Positions 53,318-62,241 are shown, counted from the stretch's first letter. The stretch: 64,000 nucleotides of DNA from Pseudobdellovibrionaceae bacterium (GCA_022843825.1 JALHMX010000011.1:33226-97225); one strand, 5' to 3'. Numbers and translations are program-made. Notes: generated by a model not told the origin, from the sequence alone.

Positions 53318-54715
53318 ATGGAACGAATTTTACATCATTGTGAACTTGATAAGGGCGCTGAACCAGTCGAAATAGCAAAAGCATTTTTAAAATCAGAAGG
53401 CTACCAAGATTCAAATGGGCCTCACATTCGGCATTATCGAAGTGTTTTTTATTTGTATGAGGGAACGCATTATAAAGAAATTCAAAGAGAAGAGTTACAG
53501 TTAAAAATTATTGCATTTCTGCAAGATCAAAAAGAGCTATCGGCAAAAGCCACGACGCACTTTTCACAAAATATACTCATGAATATTGCCGCGTTAGTCC
53601 AAGTTGATAGCCTTACTACACCACCATGTTTTTTAAAAAGACCTTACCAAAAGGCTTCTCGGTATATAAGTTTTAAAAATGGGATACTTGATTTGGACGA
53701 GTATATGAAAGGAAAAACTAAACTAATAGAACATACATCAGATTTTTTTACTTTTAGCAGCCTTCCTTTTGAATACAATAAAAAATCCGAAGGTACAATT
53801 TGGAAGAACTTTTTGAATGAAGTGCTCCCAGATAAGGAAATGCAACGACTGCTCCAGGAGTGGTTTGGATACAACATGACATATGATACAAGCCACGAAA
53901 AGTTTGTTTTGCTGTACGGTCAAGGCGGTGATGGAAAAACGGTAATTGTGACTGTTCTAACTGAGATTCTTGGATTTAATAATATATCCGCTCTAAGCCT
54001 TGAACAGTTTTGCCCTTCACGCACTTTTCCACTTTATGAAATGGCTGGGAAATTGGCTAATATAACAGGTGAAATTGGTGACATAAAAAAAGTAGCAGAA
54101 GGAGTTTTGAAGAACGTAGTATCAGGTGGCGAAATGATGGTTGAGCGCAAAGGAAAAAATCCTGTACTTGTTAGATTTACAGCAAAGCTAACTTTTCTAA
54201 CTAACGAAGTGCCGCGCTTCCGTGACCGATCTGAAGGCTTATGGCGAAGAATTATATTTATTCCATTTAGAGTTCAAACATTAGACCCCAAAAAACAGAA
54301 TAAAAACTATAGAGACCGCTCATGGTGGATTAATTCAGGCGAGATTCCAGGTATTATGAATTGGGCTCTGGAAGGCCTGCTGAGATTGACCAAAAGAGGA
54401 CATTTTATTGAACCGAAGGCATGCTTAGAAATGAAGGCGGAGTATAAAGCCGAATCAAATCCGGCAGCACTATTTTTGCGCGAGAACTATGAGATCAAAG
54501 AAAACGGGAATATAGGTATAACAGAACTCTATATGAAGTACGCTCGAGCGATTAAAGATCAGGGCGGAACTCCCCTAGGACAAAATCAATTTAGTAGAGA
54601 GGTCAGAAAGACTTTTCCTCAGGCTAAATCCTCTGAAAATGCTAGAATAGTTAAAAGCATAACCGGATTTGATACCAGAACTAGAGTTTGGGAAAACATT
54701 GGGAAGAAGCCATGA
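53318..54715 (+). CDS. D5/P4-type SF3 replicative helicase of the element
   Basis: 465 residues. D5_N-like region (about 1-170, with FKNGILDLDEY), then the SF3 helicase core: Walker A YGQGGDGKTVIV, GEIGD near the B motif, and the C motif region RFTAKLTFLTNEVPRFRDRSEGLWRRIIFIPF. This matches the C-terminal part of phage P4 alpha and plasmid/phage primases; the N-terminal primase domain is absent. Probably replicates the excised element. AGGAGG precedes the ATG. Confidence 0.88.
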   Translation: MERILHHCELDKGAEPVEIAKAFLKSEGYQDSNGPHIRHYRSVFYLYEGTHYKEIQREELQLKIIAFLQDQKELSAKATTHFSQNILMNIAALVQVDSLTTPPCFLKRPYQKASRYISFKNGILDLDEYMKGKTKLIEHTSDFFTFSSLPFEYNKKSEGTIWKNFLNEVLPDKEMQRLLQEWFGYNMTYDTSHEKFVLLYGQGGDGKTVIVTVLTEILGFNNISALSLEQFCPSRTFPLYEMAGKLANITGEIGDIKKVAEGVLKNVVSGGEMMVERKGKNPVLVRFTAKLTFLTNEVPRFRDRSEGLWRRIIFIPFRVQTLDPKKQNKNYRDRSWWINSGEIPGIMNWALEGLLRLTKRGHFIEPKACLEMKAEYKAESNPAALFLRENYEIKENGNIGITELYMKYARAIKDQGGTPLGQNQFSREVRKTFPQAKSSENARIVKSITGFDTRTRVWENIGKKP

Positions 54716-54906
54716 ATATAATATTTCTCAGACACAAACTGCACAGATTATATTTAAATTGGATCAATTTTAAGATGTTATGGGCTCATTATATAAAGGT
54801 CTCAAGTATTTCCGTGCAATATGTGTATGGTCAGCTGAGCCCCAACCCAAAAAATAACCGAGCTACTTTTAAAGTATTGCATCGAGAAAGCATGTATGGG
54901 AAATAA
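54712..54906 (+). CDS. Small HTH-like protein of the element
   Basis: 64 residues: HKLHRLYLNWINFKMLWAHY followed by KVSSISVQYVYGQLSPNPK, which fits a small helix-turn-helix with the second helix at SVQYVYGQL. Its ATG overlaps the helicase stop by ATGA and its stop overlaps the next start. Possibly a copy-number or excision regulator. Confidence 0.55.
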   Translation: MNIIFLRHKLHRLYLNWINFKMLWAHYIKVSSISVQYVYGQLSPNPKNNRATFKVLHRESMYGK

Positions 54907-55096
54907 ACCAGATTGTTCTTTGACAATTCAATGGTTAAATAGTGAAGAAGCAGCAAATGTTTTAAGGGTATCGGTTAAAGCTTTACGTAATATGACATCA
55001 AATGGAAGAGTTCCATTTTACAAGCTAGGACGTAGAAACCGATATCGAAAAGATGAACTGGAAGAACTTTTACTTTCACAGAAAAGAGGAAAGTAA
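54896..55096 (+). CDS. xis: Excisionase-like HTH_17 protein
   Basis: 66 residues of the MerR-like/HTH_17 class: LNSEEAANVLRVSVKALRNMTSNGRVPFYKLGRRNRYRKDELEELLL. This is the usual architecture of small phage and ICE excisionases placed just before an integrase. Starts at ATG 54896, overlapping the previous gene by 11 bases; ends one base before the integrase start. Directionality factor for excision is the likely role. Confidence 0.8.
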   Translation: MGNKPDCSLTIQWLNSEEAANVLRVSVKALRNMTSNGRVPFYKLGRRNRYRKDELEELLLSQKRGK

Positions 55097-55097
55097 A

Positions 55098-56174
55098 ATG
55101 GGAATAAAGCAAGATTTAGAAACAAAAACTTTTGTGGTATCATATTCAAAACGTCACCCAACTACCCGCCAGCCTTTCAGTTTAATTCGAAAAGGAATAA
55201 AATCAAAGACTGAAGCTAATCGTATACATACGGAGTTAATTTTAAGGGTAAATGACAAGATAAAACAAACTCGTATCCCAAAATGGCCGGAGCTTTTAGA
55301 GAAGTATATCTCCAGTCTACGCCAGCAAATTACAGATGAATCTGCTGAACAAGTAACTCAGACAACCATCTATAATAGAGAAAAAACTTTGAGGCGCCAT
55401 ACCTTGCCGATTTGGGAAACTAAATTAGTCGATGATATTACTGGTGCTGATATACGTAATCTTTTAGGAACTACTCTGGGTAATAATGCAGATTCGCATC
55501 GAAGTTTTTTTGTCAAAGGCATTAGGTCGGTTTTTCAGTACGCTGTTGATCTCGGAATTATATCTAGAAATCCTACGCCCCTATTTAAGTTTAAAGTCAC
55601 TGAGAAAATAAAATCTGTACTAAACGAAGTGCAAATAGTTACACTTCTTAGACAAGCACACATTCAAAATTGGGAATGGTATCCTCATTATGCATTGGCA
55701 CTTTATACAGGCATGAGGAATGGCGAACTTTACGCATTAACCTGGGACAAAGTAAACATCGAACATCGTCAAATCCTAGTTGATAGCTCATGGAATAATA
55801 AAGATGGATTTAAATCCACAAAATCGGGAGACGATCGAATCGTTGAAATTCCTAGGCCTTTAATACCATTACTTGAAGAATTGAAAAAACAATCTGTTGC
55901 TACTGAGTATGTTCTTCCTAGGGTCTATTTATGGGATAAGGGGGAGCAAGCAAGATTTCTTGGGCTGTTTTTAAAGGCTAATGGACTGCCAGTGGTTAGA
56001 TTCCATGATTTAAGAGCTAGCTGGGCGACGCTGCTTTTAAGCAAAGGCGTGGCCGCTAGTAAAGTAATGGCTATGGGTGGCTGGAAGGATATGAAAACGA
56101 TGATGATATATATACGTAAAGCAGGGATTGATATCAGGGGAGCAACGAACGTTTTGGATGATTTGACTGTCTGA
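55098..56174 (+). CDS. int: Tyrosine-family integrase
   Basis: 358 residues. N-terminal AP2-like/arm-binding region, core-binding SAM-like domain (about 85-170), then the catalytic domain: YTGMRNGELYALTWD (Arg I), HDLRASWATLL (His-x-x-Arg), GGWKDMKTMMIY (Trp in place of His, and the nucleophilic Tyr). ATG 55098 follows GAGGAAAG; the frame runs back to 55053 but those codons lie inside the excisionase gene. It acts at the tRNA-Ser sites that bound the element. Confidence 0.92.
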   Translation: MGIKQDLETKTFVVSYSKRHPTTRQPFSLIRKGIKSKTEANRIHTELILRVNDKIKQTRIPKWPELLEKYISSLRQQITDESAEQVTQTTIYNREKTLRRHTLPIWETKLVDDITGADIRNLLGTTLGNNADSHRSFFVKGIRSVFQYAVDLGIISRNPTPLFKFKVTEKIKSVLNEVQIVTLLRQAHIQNWEWYPHYALALYTGMRNGELYALTWDKVNIEHRQILVDSSWNNKDGFKSTKSGDDRIVEIPRPLIPLLEELKKQSVATEYVLPRVYLWDKGEQARFLGLFLKANGLPVVRFHDLRASWATLLLSKGVAASKVMAMGGWKDMKTMMIYIRKAGIDIRGATNVLDDLTV

Positions 56175-56413
56175 ATGACACTATCGTCATTTTTATGGCA
56201 TAAAAAAGGTAATAAACTGGTATTTTTTACCTAGTACAGAATATAGGACTTATGTCCATAAGTGATACATAAGCTTCTTTTTCTGCCTTATAACTATATA
56301 ATAACACTTGCTTTTTAATAAAAATAGCCAAATGGTATAAATATGGTATATTTACGGCGATTTTATGGTAAAGATATTGCACCATATTCCGATAAGAGAA
56401 CAGGGAGATTATT
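56175..56413. other. Intergenic region with toxin-antitoxin operator
   Basis: 239 bases between int and the antitoxin gene. Near 56205-56235 an AAAAAGGTAA...TTTTTACC pair could end int transcription. The rest is AT-rich with the repeated ATGGTA motifs described at 56332. Confidence 0.5.
56332..56387. promoter_or_regulatory. ATGGTA repeats, candidate autoregulatory operator
   Basis: ATGGTATAA (56332), ATATGGTATA (56341) and TTATGGTA (56363) in direct orientation plus ACCATAT (56381-56387) inverted. They lie 27-80 bases before the antitoxin start. Xre antitoxins of this class usually repress their own promoter through such repeats. Confidence 0.45.
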
Positions 56414-56776
56414 ATGGTACCTAATCAAATAACTGAGTCGAAGAATCACCTAAAATTATTCGATGATGACGGTAATGTGAAAATTGAAGAAACTCAAAAT
56501 TTTCTAGAAGTTTCTAGAACTGAATTAGCTGAGCTATTTTCACTGACGGCAGATCAATTACGGCCCGATAGAATTGGTCCAAGAACGAAAGATAAAATTG
56601 CTGAACTTGCTGGTGCTTTGGAATTTGTTGCAGAAAGCTTTGATGGTGATACCAAAAAAGCAAAGGCATGGTTTAAAATGCCTAACTTAAATTTTGGCGG
56701 AGCTGCTCCACGTGAATTAATTTTACGCGGTAAAAAAAATAAAGTGGTTCAATTTATCCTAGCTTCTAGATCATAA
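56414..56776 (+). CDS. Xre/MbcA/ParS-type antitoxin
   Basis: 120 residues. The C-terminal part has the antitoxin toxin-binding (DUF2384) layout: AGALEFVAESFDGDTKKAKAWFKMPNLNFGGAAPRELI, and the N-terminal part is HTH-like (SRTELAELFSLTADQL). Neutralises the RES toxin encoded four bases downstream. AGGGAG precedes the ATG. At the right end of the element, so it may stabilise it. Confidence 0.85.
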   Translation: MVPNQITESKNHLKLFDDDGNVKIEETQNFLEVSRTELAELFSLTADQLRPDRIGPRTKDKIAELAGALEFVAESFDGDTKKAKAWFKMPNLNFGGAAPRELILRGKKNKVVQFILASRS

Positions 56777-56780
56777 CTAA

Positions 56781-57770
56781 ATGGCTTACAATAAATATGG
56801 TCGCCAAAATGATGAATATTTTTTTCGTCATCAAATGCGTCCTCGTAAAAATGCCGCATTAAAAAAAGATCCTGAGGTTGCTGTAGAAAGTCACCTTATA
56901 AGACTTGAAAAACTTGACAAGGAGCATTTTTCATTCTGGGAAGACTATTGGGGATTTTTATCGCGTGAGCGTGAAAAAGTAATTGATGATATTCAAGACG
57001 CGTTATTTATTTCGAAGCTCGGCCCACTAGAGATTAGAGGGTTGTCTCGCATAGTTGGGGGTCAGTTCGGACACGATCCGCTTTGCACTGTAGGAAGTAC
57101 TTTAGCAGCTGGTGGTCGATTTAACTTTGGACAAATTTCCTCTTCAATTCAACCGTTCCATGCTCTGTATCTTGCTGAAGATCATGCTACCGCATTCTGC
57201 GAAAAGTATCTTTATCGAGAAGATGAAAACCTTGGTAATGGACTTAAGCCAGTAGATCTGCAATTTGAAGAACCAGGCACGAATGTACACTGCAAAGTAA
57301 ATATACAACTAAACTATTATTTGAATTTATGCGATGATGTGACATTACAAAATTTCCTTAATGTAATCTCAAAAATTGAGCCTAATGATGAACTTCAGGT
57401 TAGAGCATATAAGTTAAAAATGGGAAAACTGACCACTGCTAAAACTGTTGAAAAACTGACTATGAACATTTTTGAGTCAAACTATAAACAGTGGGCGACG
57501 TGGCTAGATCAACCATCTAATTCCCAATGGTTTGGACATTATGCAAAGCTAACGGGCATACAGGCAATAAAGTATCCAAGCTGCAGGAACACATCAGGAT
57601 TTAATGTTGTAGTTTTTACGGAAAATCTTGAAAATACCGATAGTGTTATTGAAATTCCTGATGCAGCTTCATTTATTGATCCTTTAAGAAAAAGAATAGA
57701 TGGGTCGAATCATCATCAGTATATTAGAGGCATTCCGTCTCCAACTTTTGGTAGCCAAAAGATGCAGTAA
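56781..57770 (+). CDS. RES-domain toxin with long N-terminal extension
   Basis: RES toxins degrade NAD+ and stop growth. RES pattern seen: GLSRIVGGQFGHDPLCT, GGRFNFG, HALYLAEDHATAFCEKYLY, and later conserved WFGHYAKLTGIQAIKYPS and GFNVVVF. 329 residues against about 150-230 for most members; roughly the first 85 residues (KYGRQNDEYFFRHQMRPRKN onward) are additional. Starts four bases after the antitoxin. Last gene of the element. Confidence 0.82.
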   Translation: MAYNKYGRQNDEYFFRHQMRPRKNAALKKDPEVAVESHLIRLEKLDKEHFSFWEDYWGFLSREREKVIDDIQDALFISKLGPLEIRGLSRIVGGQFGHDPLCTVGSTLAAGGRFNFGQISSSIQPFHALYLAEDHATAFCEKYLYREDENLGNGLKPVDLQFEEPGTNVHCKVNIQLNYYLNLCDDVTLQNFLNVISKIEPNDELQVRAYKLKMGKLTTAKTVEKLTMNIFESNYKQWATWLDQPSNSQWFGHYAKLTGIQAIKYPSCRNTSGFNVVVFTENLENTDSVIEIPDAASFIDPLRKRIDGSNHHQYIRGIPSPTFGSQKMQ

Positions 57771-57843
57771 TCTGCTTGCTCTGTACTTATTTGTAGTAGG
57801 CAGTAGTATCTTGAAAATTAAGTCGTTGAAATAAGTCAGCAAA

Positions 57844-57877
57844 TTCAAATCCCGCTCTCTCCGCCAAGTTTTTTAAT
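57844..57877. repeat. Right attachment site (attR), 34-bp direct repeat
   Basis: Exact copy of 50119-50152: the T-loop, acceptor end and CCA of tRNA-Ser without the rest of the tRNA. Marks the right junction of the element. Confidence 0.9.
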
Positions 57878-57908
57878 TTTAAACCCATCTAGCTAAGGGA
57901 GAGTCCGG

Positions 57909-58895
57909 CTGGAACTGCGAAATTACTCTTCATATGAACTTAATTTTCAAAGTTTTTTTGAGTCCTGCCCAGGACTATATTTAGTTTTACTTCCGAATGC
58001 GCCACAATTTACTATTGTCGCCGTCAGCAATGCCTACCTGCAAGCCACCATGACAAAGCGAGAAGAAATTCTTGGTCGTGGATTGTTTGAGGTTTTTCCT
58101 GATAACCCAAATGATCCGAAGGCTACCGGAGTTGCAAACTTATTGTCTTCACTTAATCGAGTTATTCAAAACAAAGAACCGGACGCGATGGCGGTTCAAA
58201 AATATGATATACGACGCCCTAATTCTGCGAATGAAGAATTTGAAGAACGGTTTTGGAGCCCAGTAAATTCTCCGGTCCTGGATGCCACTGGCGAACTTAC
58301 TCATATCATTCATCGTGTTGAAGATGTGACAGAATTTATTCATCTTAAGAAAAAAGACATTGAACTAAAAAAAATGAATGACGCGCTCCAAGTTCGCAGT
58401 GAACAAATGGAAGCAGAAGTTTTTCTTCGAGGTCGCCAACTTCAAGAAGCAAATGCTCAGTTGCGCAACAGTATGGAAAAATCCAGACAAGATAAAGAGC
58501 GACTTCGATCAATTATTGATACCGCATACGACGCGTTTATTGCTATGGATGCTGAGGGTTATATTACTGATTGGAATCCTCAGGCAGAAATTACCTTCGG
58601 ATGGTCAAAACACGAAATTATCGGCCGCAAGCTATCTGACACCATCATTCCAATGGCCTATAAGAAATCATACGATCAAGGACTTAAAAGATTCCTAATT
58701 ACTGGTGAAGATCACACAATGGGCAAACGCCTTGAACTTTGCGCCCTTCACAGAACTGGCAAAGAACTTCCCGTTGAACTTACAATTAGCGCTGTCAAAC
58801 AAGATAATAAATTTGTTTTCTTTGCTTTTTTACATGACATTTCAGAAAGAAAAAACAACGCCAAGAAACTAGATACAATTCCCCATCAAACCTGA
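57909..58895 (+). CDS. PAS-PAS sensor protein without output domain; probable CTG start
   Basis: Two PAS domains joined by a coiled coil. The first (SFFESCPGLYLVL ... VAVSNAYLQATMTKREEILGRGLFEVFPDNP) begins well before the first ATG at 58050, and the frame is open back to a stop at 57894 without ATG, GTG or TTG. CTG 57909, seven bases after AAGGGAG, is the best start. The second PAS (about residues 195-310, ending FLHDISERK) would normally lead into a kinase, but the frame stops after 12 more residues. Either a truncated gene or a small PAS adaptor. Confidence 0.55.
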   Translation: MELRNYSSYELNFQSFFESCPGLYLVLLPNAPQFTIVAVSNAYLQATMTKREEILGRGLFEVFPDNPNDPKATGVANLLSSLNRVIQNKEPDAMAVQKYDIRRPNSANEEFEERFWSPVNSPVLDATGELTHIIHRVEDVTEFIHLKKKDIELKKMNDALQVRSEQMEAEVFLRGRQLQEANAQLRNSMEKSRQDKERLRSIIDTAYDAFIAMDAEGYITDWNPQAEITFGWSKHEIIGRKLSDTIIPMAYKKSYDQGLKRFLITGEDHTMGKRLELCALHRTGKELPVELTISAVKQDNKFVFFAFLHDISERKNNAKKLDTIPHQT

Positions 58896-58946
58896 AGTAA
58901 AATTTGATGAATAGACCAATCTATCAATATATGCTATTCCTTAAAT

Positions 58947-59069
58947 ATGAAAAAATTCTTACTCATCATAGCTCTTCTTTTTACTAACGAAGCTTACGTG
59001 TCCACGACATTTGATGAAGACGTTAAAAAGAAAAATGATGTACTTAAATTAATAAAATCGAAAAACTAG
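58947..59069 (+). CDS. Candidate small secreted peptide (40 aa)
   Basis: MKKFLLIIALLFTNEAYVS gives a plausible signal peptide, followed by a charged tail (FDEDVKKKNDVLKLIKSKN). It lies 17 bases before the subtilisin gene and is co-directional. No good ribosome-binding site is seen. A short peptide next to a protease could be an inhibitor or accessory factor, but this is inferred only from position. Confidence 0.45.
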   Translation: MKKFLLIIALLFTNEAYVSTTFDEDVKKKNDVLKLIKSKN

Positions 59070-59086
59070 AACACCTAGGAGTTTCT

Positions 59087-60448
59087 ATGCGCTATTTTCT
59101 GCTCATCTTGTTTTCGCTGCCATTAAGTATCTATGCAAAGCACAGCTTATCTGAATCAAAACACATGGTCCAAATAGATGGCGTAAATACTTCAAAGCTT
59201 ATTATTAAATTTAACGACTTAGATACAGACGGATTTTCGATAAGTAAAATCTATGGCATTTGGAATGGGTTTAAAAATACAAAGCAAAACCAGTTGTTCA
59301 GCGGTAAGTATAAACAATTAAATAGTTACGTTGAAATAACGTTTCCGATATCTTTAGATAAATACAATGCGAAACACATTCTTGATGTTATTTATTCGCA
59401 GCCCAATGTAGAATTTGCGATTTTCGAACCAAAAATAGAGGACGCATTCGTTTCAAACAGTAAGTTAAAGGTGAATTCTAAAAAAATTGCGCCTTCCTAT
59501 GAACGCCTGCAAGACTACTTGGATCCCGCACCCAGAGGAGTAGATGCGCGTTTTGCATGGACGATTCCTGGTGGAACTGGAAAAAATGTTAAATTTATCG
59601 ATATCGAAACCGGTATTTACGATCAGCATGATGATCTTAAGCCGCTTTTTTGGCAGGACAAAAACTCTAAACAAGTTGTACAGCATGGTATTGCAGTCGT
59701 TGGCATCATTAAATCTAAAAATGATAGTATAGGAACAACTGGAATTGCCTATGACTCAGAAGGTGGATTTATTTCACGTTCAGCTTTTTCAGATCAACCA
59801 GATTACCACAGCAATGTTGCAAAATCGATTGAAACGGCTCTTGATCAACTTGAACAAGGTGATGTCTTGATTCTAGAAATGCACAGTACTGGTCCAACTA
59901 GAACCTTTATCCCCGTTGAATATTGGCAACCTATTTTTGACATACTAAAAGTTGCTGAATCAAAAGGTATCTACTGCGTAGCCGCCGGAGGAAATGGAAA
60001 TACAAATCTTGACTCGTCTGCATTTAATAATGCCTTTAATACTCAATACAGGAACTCAAATTGCGTCCTTGTTGGCGCTTCAACACATGTAGCTTCCAAC
60101 GTGGGAAATCGAATCAGTTTTTCAAATTATGGTTCACGCATAGACGCACATGCCTTCGGCGAATATGTTGTCACTACAGGTTATGGTGATTTATTTTTTA
60201 GCGATACATCATCTTACACAAATACTTTTGGCGGAACATCTAGCGCAACCCCTATCGTGGCTGGCGTGGTCGTCGCCTTATCTAGTATAGCCAAAGAAAA
60301 TGGTAAATATATCCCCATCCCTATTTTACGTCAGGCCCTTCGAGCTACAGGCACTAAGCAAAAAGTAGAAACGCAGTCAGAGCGTATAGGCAACCTGCCT
60401 GACATCAGAGAACTTTATGATGTACTGGGCGAATACATGCGGCCTTAA
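59087..60448 (+). CDS. Secreted subtilisin-like (S8) serine protease
   Basis: 453 residues: signal peptide (residues 1-17, ending IYA), a propeptide-like region (about 20-140), then the peptidase domain with Asp in FIDIETGIYDQHDDL, His in VVQHGIAVVGII, oxyanion Asn in AAGGNGNTN and Ser in GGTSSATPIVAGV. TAGGAG precedes the ATG. Exported protease, likely for extracellular or prey protein degradation if the host is a predator. Confidence 0.9.
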   Translation: MRYFLLILFSLPLSIYAKHSLSESKHMVQIDGVNTSKLIIKFNDLDTDGFSISKIYGIWNGFKNTKQNQLFSGKYKQLNSYVEITFPISLDKYNAKHILDVIYSQPNVEFAIFEPKIEDAFVSNSKLKVNSKKIAPSYERLQDYLDPAPRGVDARFAWTIPGGTGKNVKFIDIETGIYDQHDDLKPLFWQDKNSKQVVQHGIAVVGIIKSKNDSIGTTGIAYDSEGGFISRSAFSDQPDYHSNVAKSIETALDQLEQGDVLILEMHSTGPTRTFIPVEYWQPIFDILKVAESKGIYCVAAGGNGNTNLDSSAFNNAFNTQYRNSNCVLVGASTHVASNVGNRISFSNYGSRIDAHAFGEYVVTTGYGDLFFSDTSSYTNTFGGTSSATPIVAGVVVALSSIAKENGKYIPIPILRQALRATGTKQKVETQSERIGNLPDIRELYDVLGEYMRP

Positions 60449-60502
60449 AGATTAACGACTAGCATCTTGTAAAAAACTATAACAAGTACTAAGGTTCGGC
60501 CC

Positions 60503-61444
60503 ATGAGTAACTTTATTATTGGCATAACAGTTTTTTCCCACTTAATTCTGCCATTGATTTTATTACGGTGGCTTTTAAAAACTAATGTCCGTAGTCGCGG
60601 CCAGTGGCTAGGTATAATTGTTTTAGTAGGAAGCTATCTTATTCTGATGTGGAAAGGCGGAGCTGCCTGGAACTGGTTTGGCTGGTATTGGCCCTGGTTT
60701 TACTTATTGTTATTTATTATCTGTACAGGATTGTCGTGGCGCAAGCGCAAGGCGCTTCCTTGGCTGCCTGTTAAAAAAATTTCGCCTTGGTTGGGGTTTT
60801 CAGTTTTAGTTTTATTGTCAGCTTCATTGATTTCAGGGTTACCATCAATTTTTGCTGCGCGAACTCATCCCAAAGAAAAAGTGATTCGCCTGTTGTTTCC
60901 ATTAAAAAATGGCCGCTTTCACATAGGCCATGGTGGCAGCACTGTGGCCATGAATCATCACTATGAGGTACCCGCTCAAAAATATGCGTTGGATATTACG
61001 AAGATAAACTTATGGGGAATACGCGCATATGGGTTTATGCCAGATTCATTGGAAAAGTATGCTATTTTTTCCGATGACGTATTAGCTCCCTGCTCAGGCG
61101 AAATTCTGTCGATTGAGAATAATCTTAAAGACATGATTCCCCCAACTGGTGATAAAGAAAATTTAATGGGAAATCATGTGATCATTTTCTGTAATAATGC
61201 CAGCATCTTGTTAGCGCATCTTAAGCAGAATAGTATCATAGTAAAAAAAGGTGAACAAATTCAACTAGGCACAGTGATCGCTAAGGTTGGTAATTCAGGA
61301 AATACGACAGAGCCTCATTTACATGTTCATGCCGTGGCAGGCAGACATCTACAGCATAAAGAAGTTATTGGAACTGCTGACGGCCTACCGATATTATTTA
61401 ACGGCCACTTTTTAATTCGTAATGATTGGATTAGGGTCCCTTAG
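60503..61444 (+). CDS. M23-family peptidase with N-terminal membrane domain
   Basis: 313 residues. Three or four membrane segments in the first 120 residues, then a LytM-like domain: GHGGSTVAMNHHYEVPAQKYALDI and the zinc HxH of GNSGNTTEPHLHVHA. M23 enzymes cleave peptidoglycan cross-links. The active part would face the periplasm. AAGG lies nine bases before the ATG. Convergent with the tauE-like gene. Confidence 0.85.
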   Translation: MSNFIIGITVFSHLILPLILLRWLLKTNVRSRGQWLGIIVLVGSYLILMWKGGAAWNWFGWYWPWFYLLLFIICTGLSWRKRKALPWLPVKKISPWLGFSVLVLLSASLISGLPSIFAARTHPKEKVIRLLFPLKNGRFHIGHGGSTVAMNHHYEVPAQKYALDITKINLWGIRAYGFMPDSLEKYAIFSDDVLAPCSGEILSIENNLKDMIPPTGDKENLMGNHVIIFCNNASILLAHLKQNSIIVKKGEQIQLGTVIAKVGNSGNTTEPHLHVHAVAGRHLQHKEVIGTADGLPILFNGHFLIRNDWIRVP

Positions 61445-62241
61445 AAAAGTTGTTCGACCAAAATAAATAACCCAATAATTAAAACAAAATATCCAAATCC
61501 TTTTTTCAGTTTTTGATCATTTACATGCGGTGAAACCTTTTGCCCTATAAGTAATCCCAAGATACCTAATGTCGTGATGATTAAAAGAATCGGCCATTGA
61601 ATAGGATATTCTCCGTAGCTGATCATAAAACCAAAAAAACTGTTCGCAGCAATGATGGCTAATGAAGTTCCTATAGCAACTCTTATCGGTAAATGAAGCA
61701 GCATAACTAAAGCGGGAATAATAAGAAAACCTCCGCCGGCCCCTACAAAACCCGTCATAGTGCCTACTAAAAAGCCTCTAAATGCGATCTCACGAAAAGT
61801 TAAGGGATTAGCTGGCCCCATTTCAGCATCCTTAACCACCTTCTTTTGACGTATCATCGCCTGGGCTGCAAAAAGCATAAGTACGGCAAAAGAAGCAAGA
61901 ACCAAAAATGATTTACTGATGGTTATATTTGCTAACATATTTATTTCGTCGGGTATCCACGGCAGCAAAATAGCACGAGAAAAGAAAACTCCCACAAAGC
62001 TAGGCGCGGCGAATATAAAACCAGTTTTATAATCGACCAGTCCACGCCGTGCAGATAAGATGGCGCCAACCAACGCTGTCATGCCCACTATAAAAAGCGA
62101 CCCTGCGGTTGCATTCACAGCGTCTTGTCTAAAAAAATACACTAACGTCGGCACGATAAGAATTGAGCCTCCTGCGCCAATCAGCCCCATGGAAAAACCC
62201 ATCAACAAAGCCACTAAATAGCCCAGAATCTCTAGACTCAT
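61441..62241 (-). CDS. TauE/SafE-family sulfite/sulfur exporter
   Basis: 266 residues, eight or so membrane segments with the duplicated family motif: MGLIGAGGSILIVPTLVYF in the first half and TGFVGAGGGFLIIPALVML in the second. Members export sulfite or sulfoacetate. It starts with ATG overlapping the end of the upstream gene and lies in the sulfur gene cluster, so sulfite formed by the persulfide dioxygenase may be its cargo. Confidence 0.88.
   Translation of the reverse strand: MSLEILGYLVALLMGFSMGLIGAGGSILIVPTLVYFFRQDAVNATAGSLFIVGMTALVGAILSARRGLVDYKTGFIFAAPSFVGVFFSRAILLPWIPDEINMLANITISKSFLVLASFAVLMLFAAQAMIRQKKVVKDAEMGPANPLTFREIAFRGFLVGTMTGFVGAGGGFLIIPALVMLLHLPIRVAIGTSLAIIAANSFFGFMISYGEYPIQWPILLIITTLGILGLLIGQKVSPHVNDQKLKKGFGYFVLIIGLFILVEQLF

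Larger units (their letters stand above)
50119..57877 (+). mobile_element. 7.76-kb integrative element in tRNA-Ser, satellite- or ICE-like
   Basis: Bounded by exact 34-bp direct repeats, the left one within the tRNA 3' end. All predicted genes run left to right: Xre regulator, four cargo genes, SF3 helicase, small HTH-like protein, excisionase, tyrosine integrase, RES toxin-antitoxin pair. There are no capsid, portal, terminase or conjugation genes, so it must rely on a helper or on rare transfer. The integrase is not next to the tRNA, which is a little unusual. Cargo function unknown. Confidence 0.88.

Noticed and set aside
57935..58050. Frameshift explanation for the PAS gene: ATG 57936 would be in frame with one extra T in the T7 run
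   Set aside because: The peptide in the unshifted frame (NFQSFFESCPGLYLVL) fits PAS better right across the T run, so a start at CTG 57909 is preferred. Sequencing error cannot be fully ruled out.
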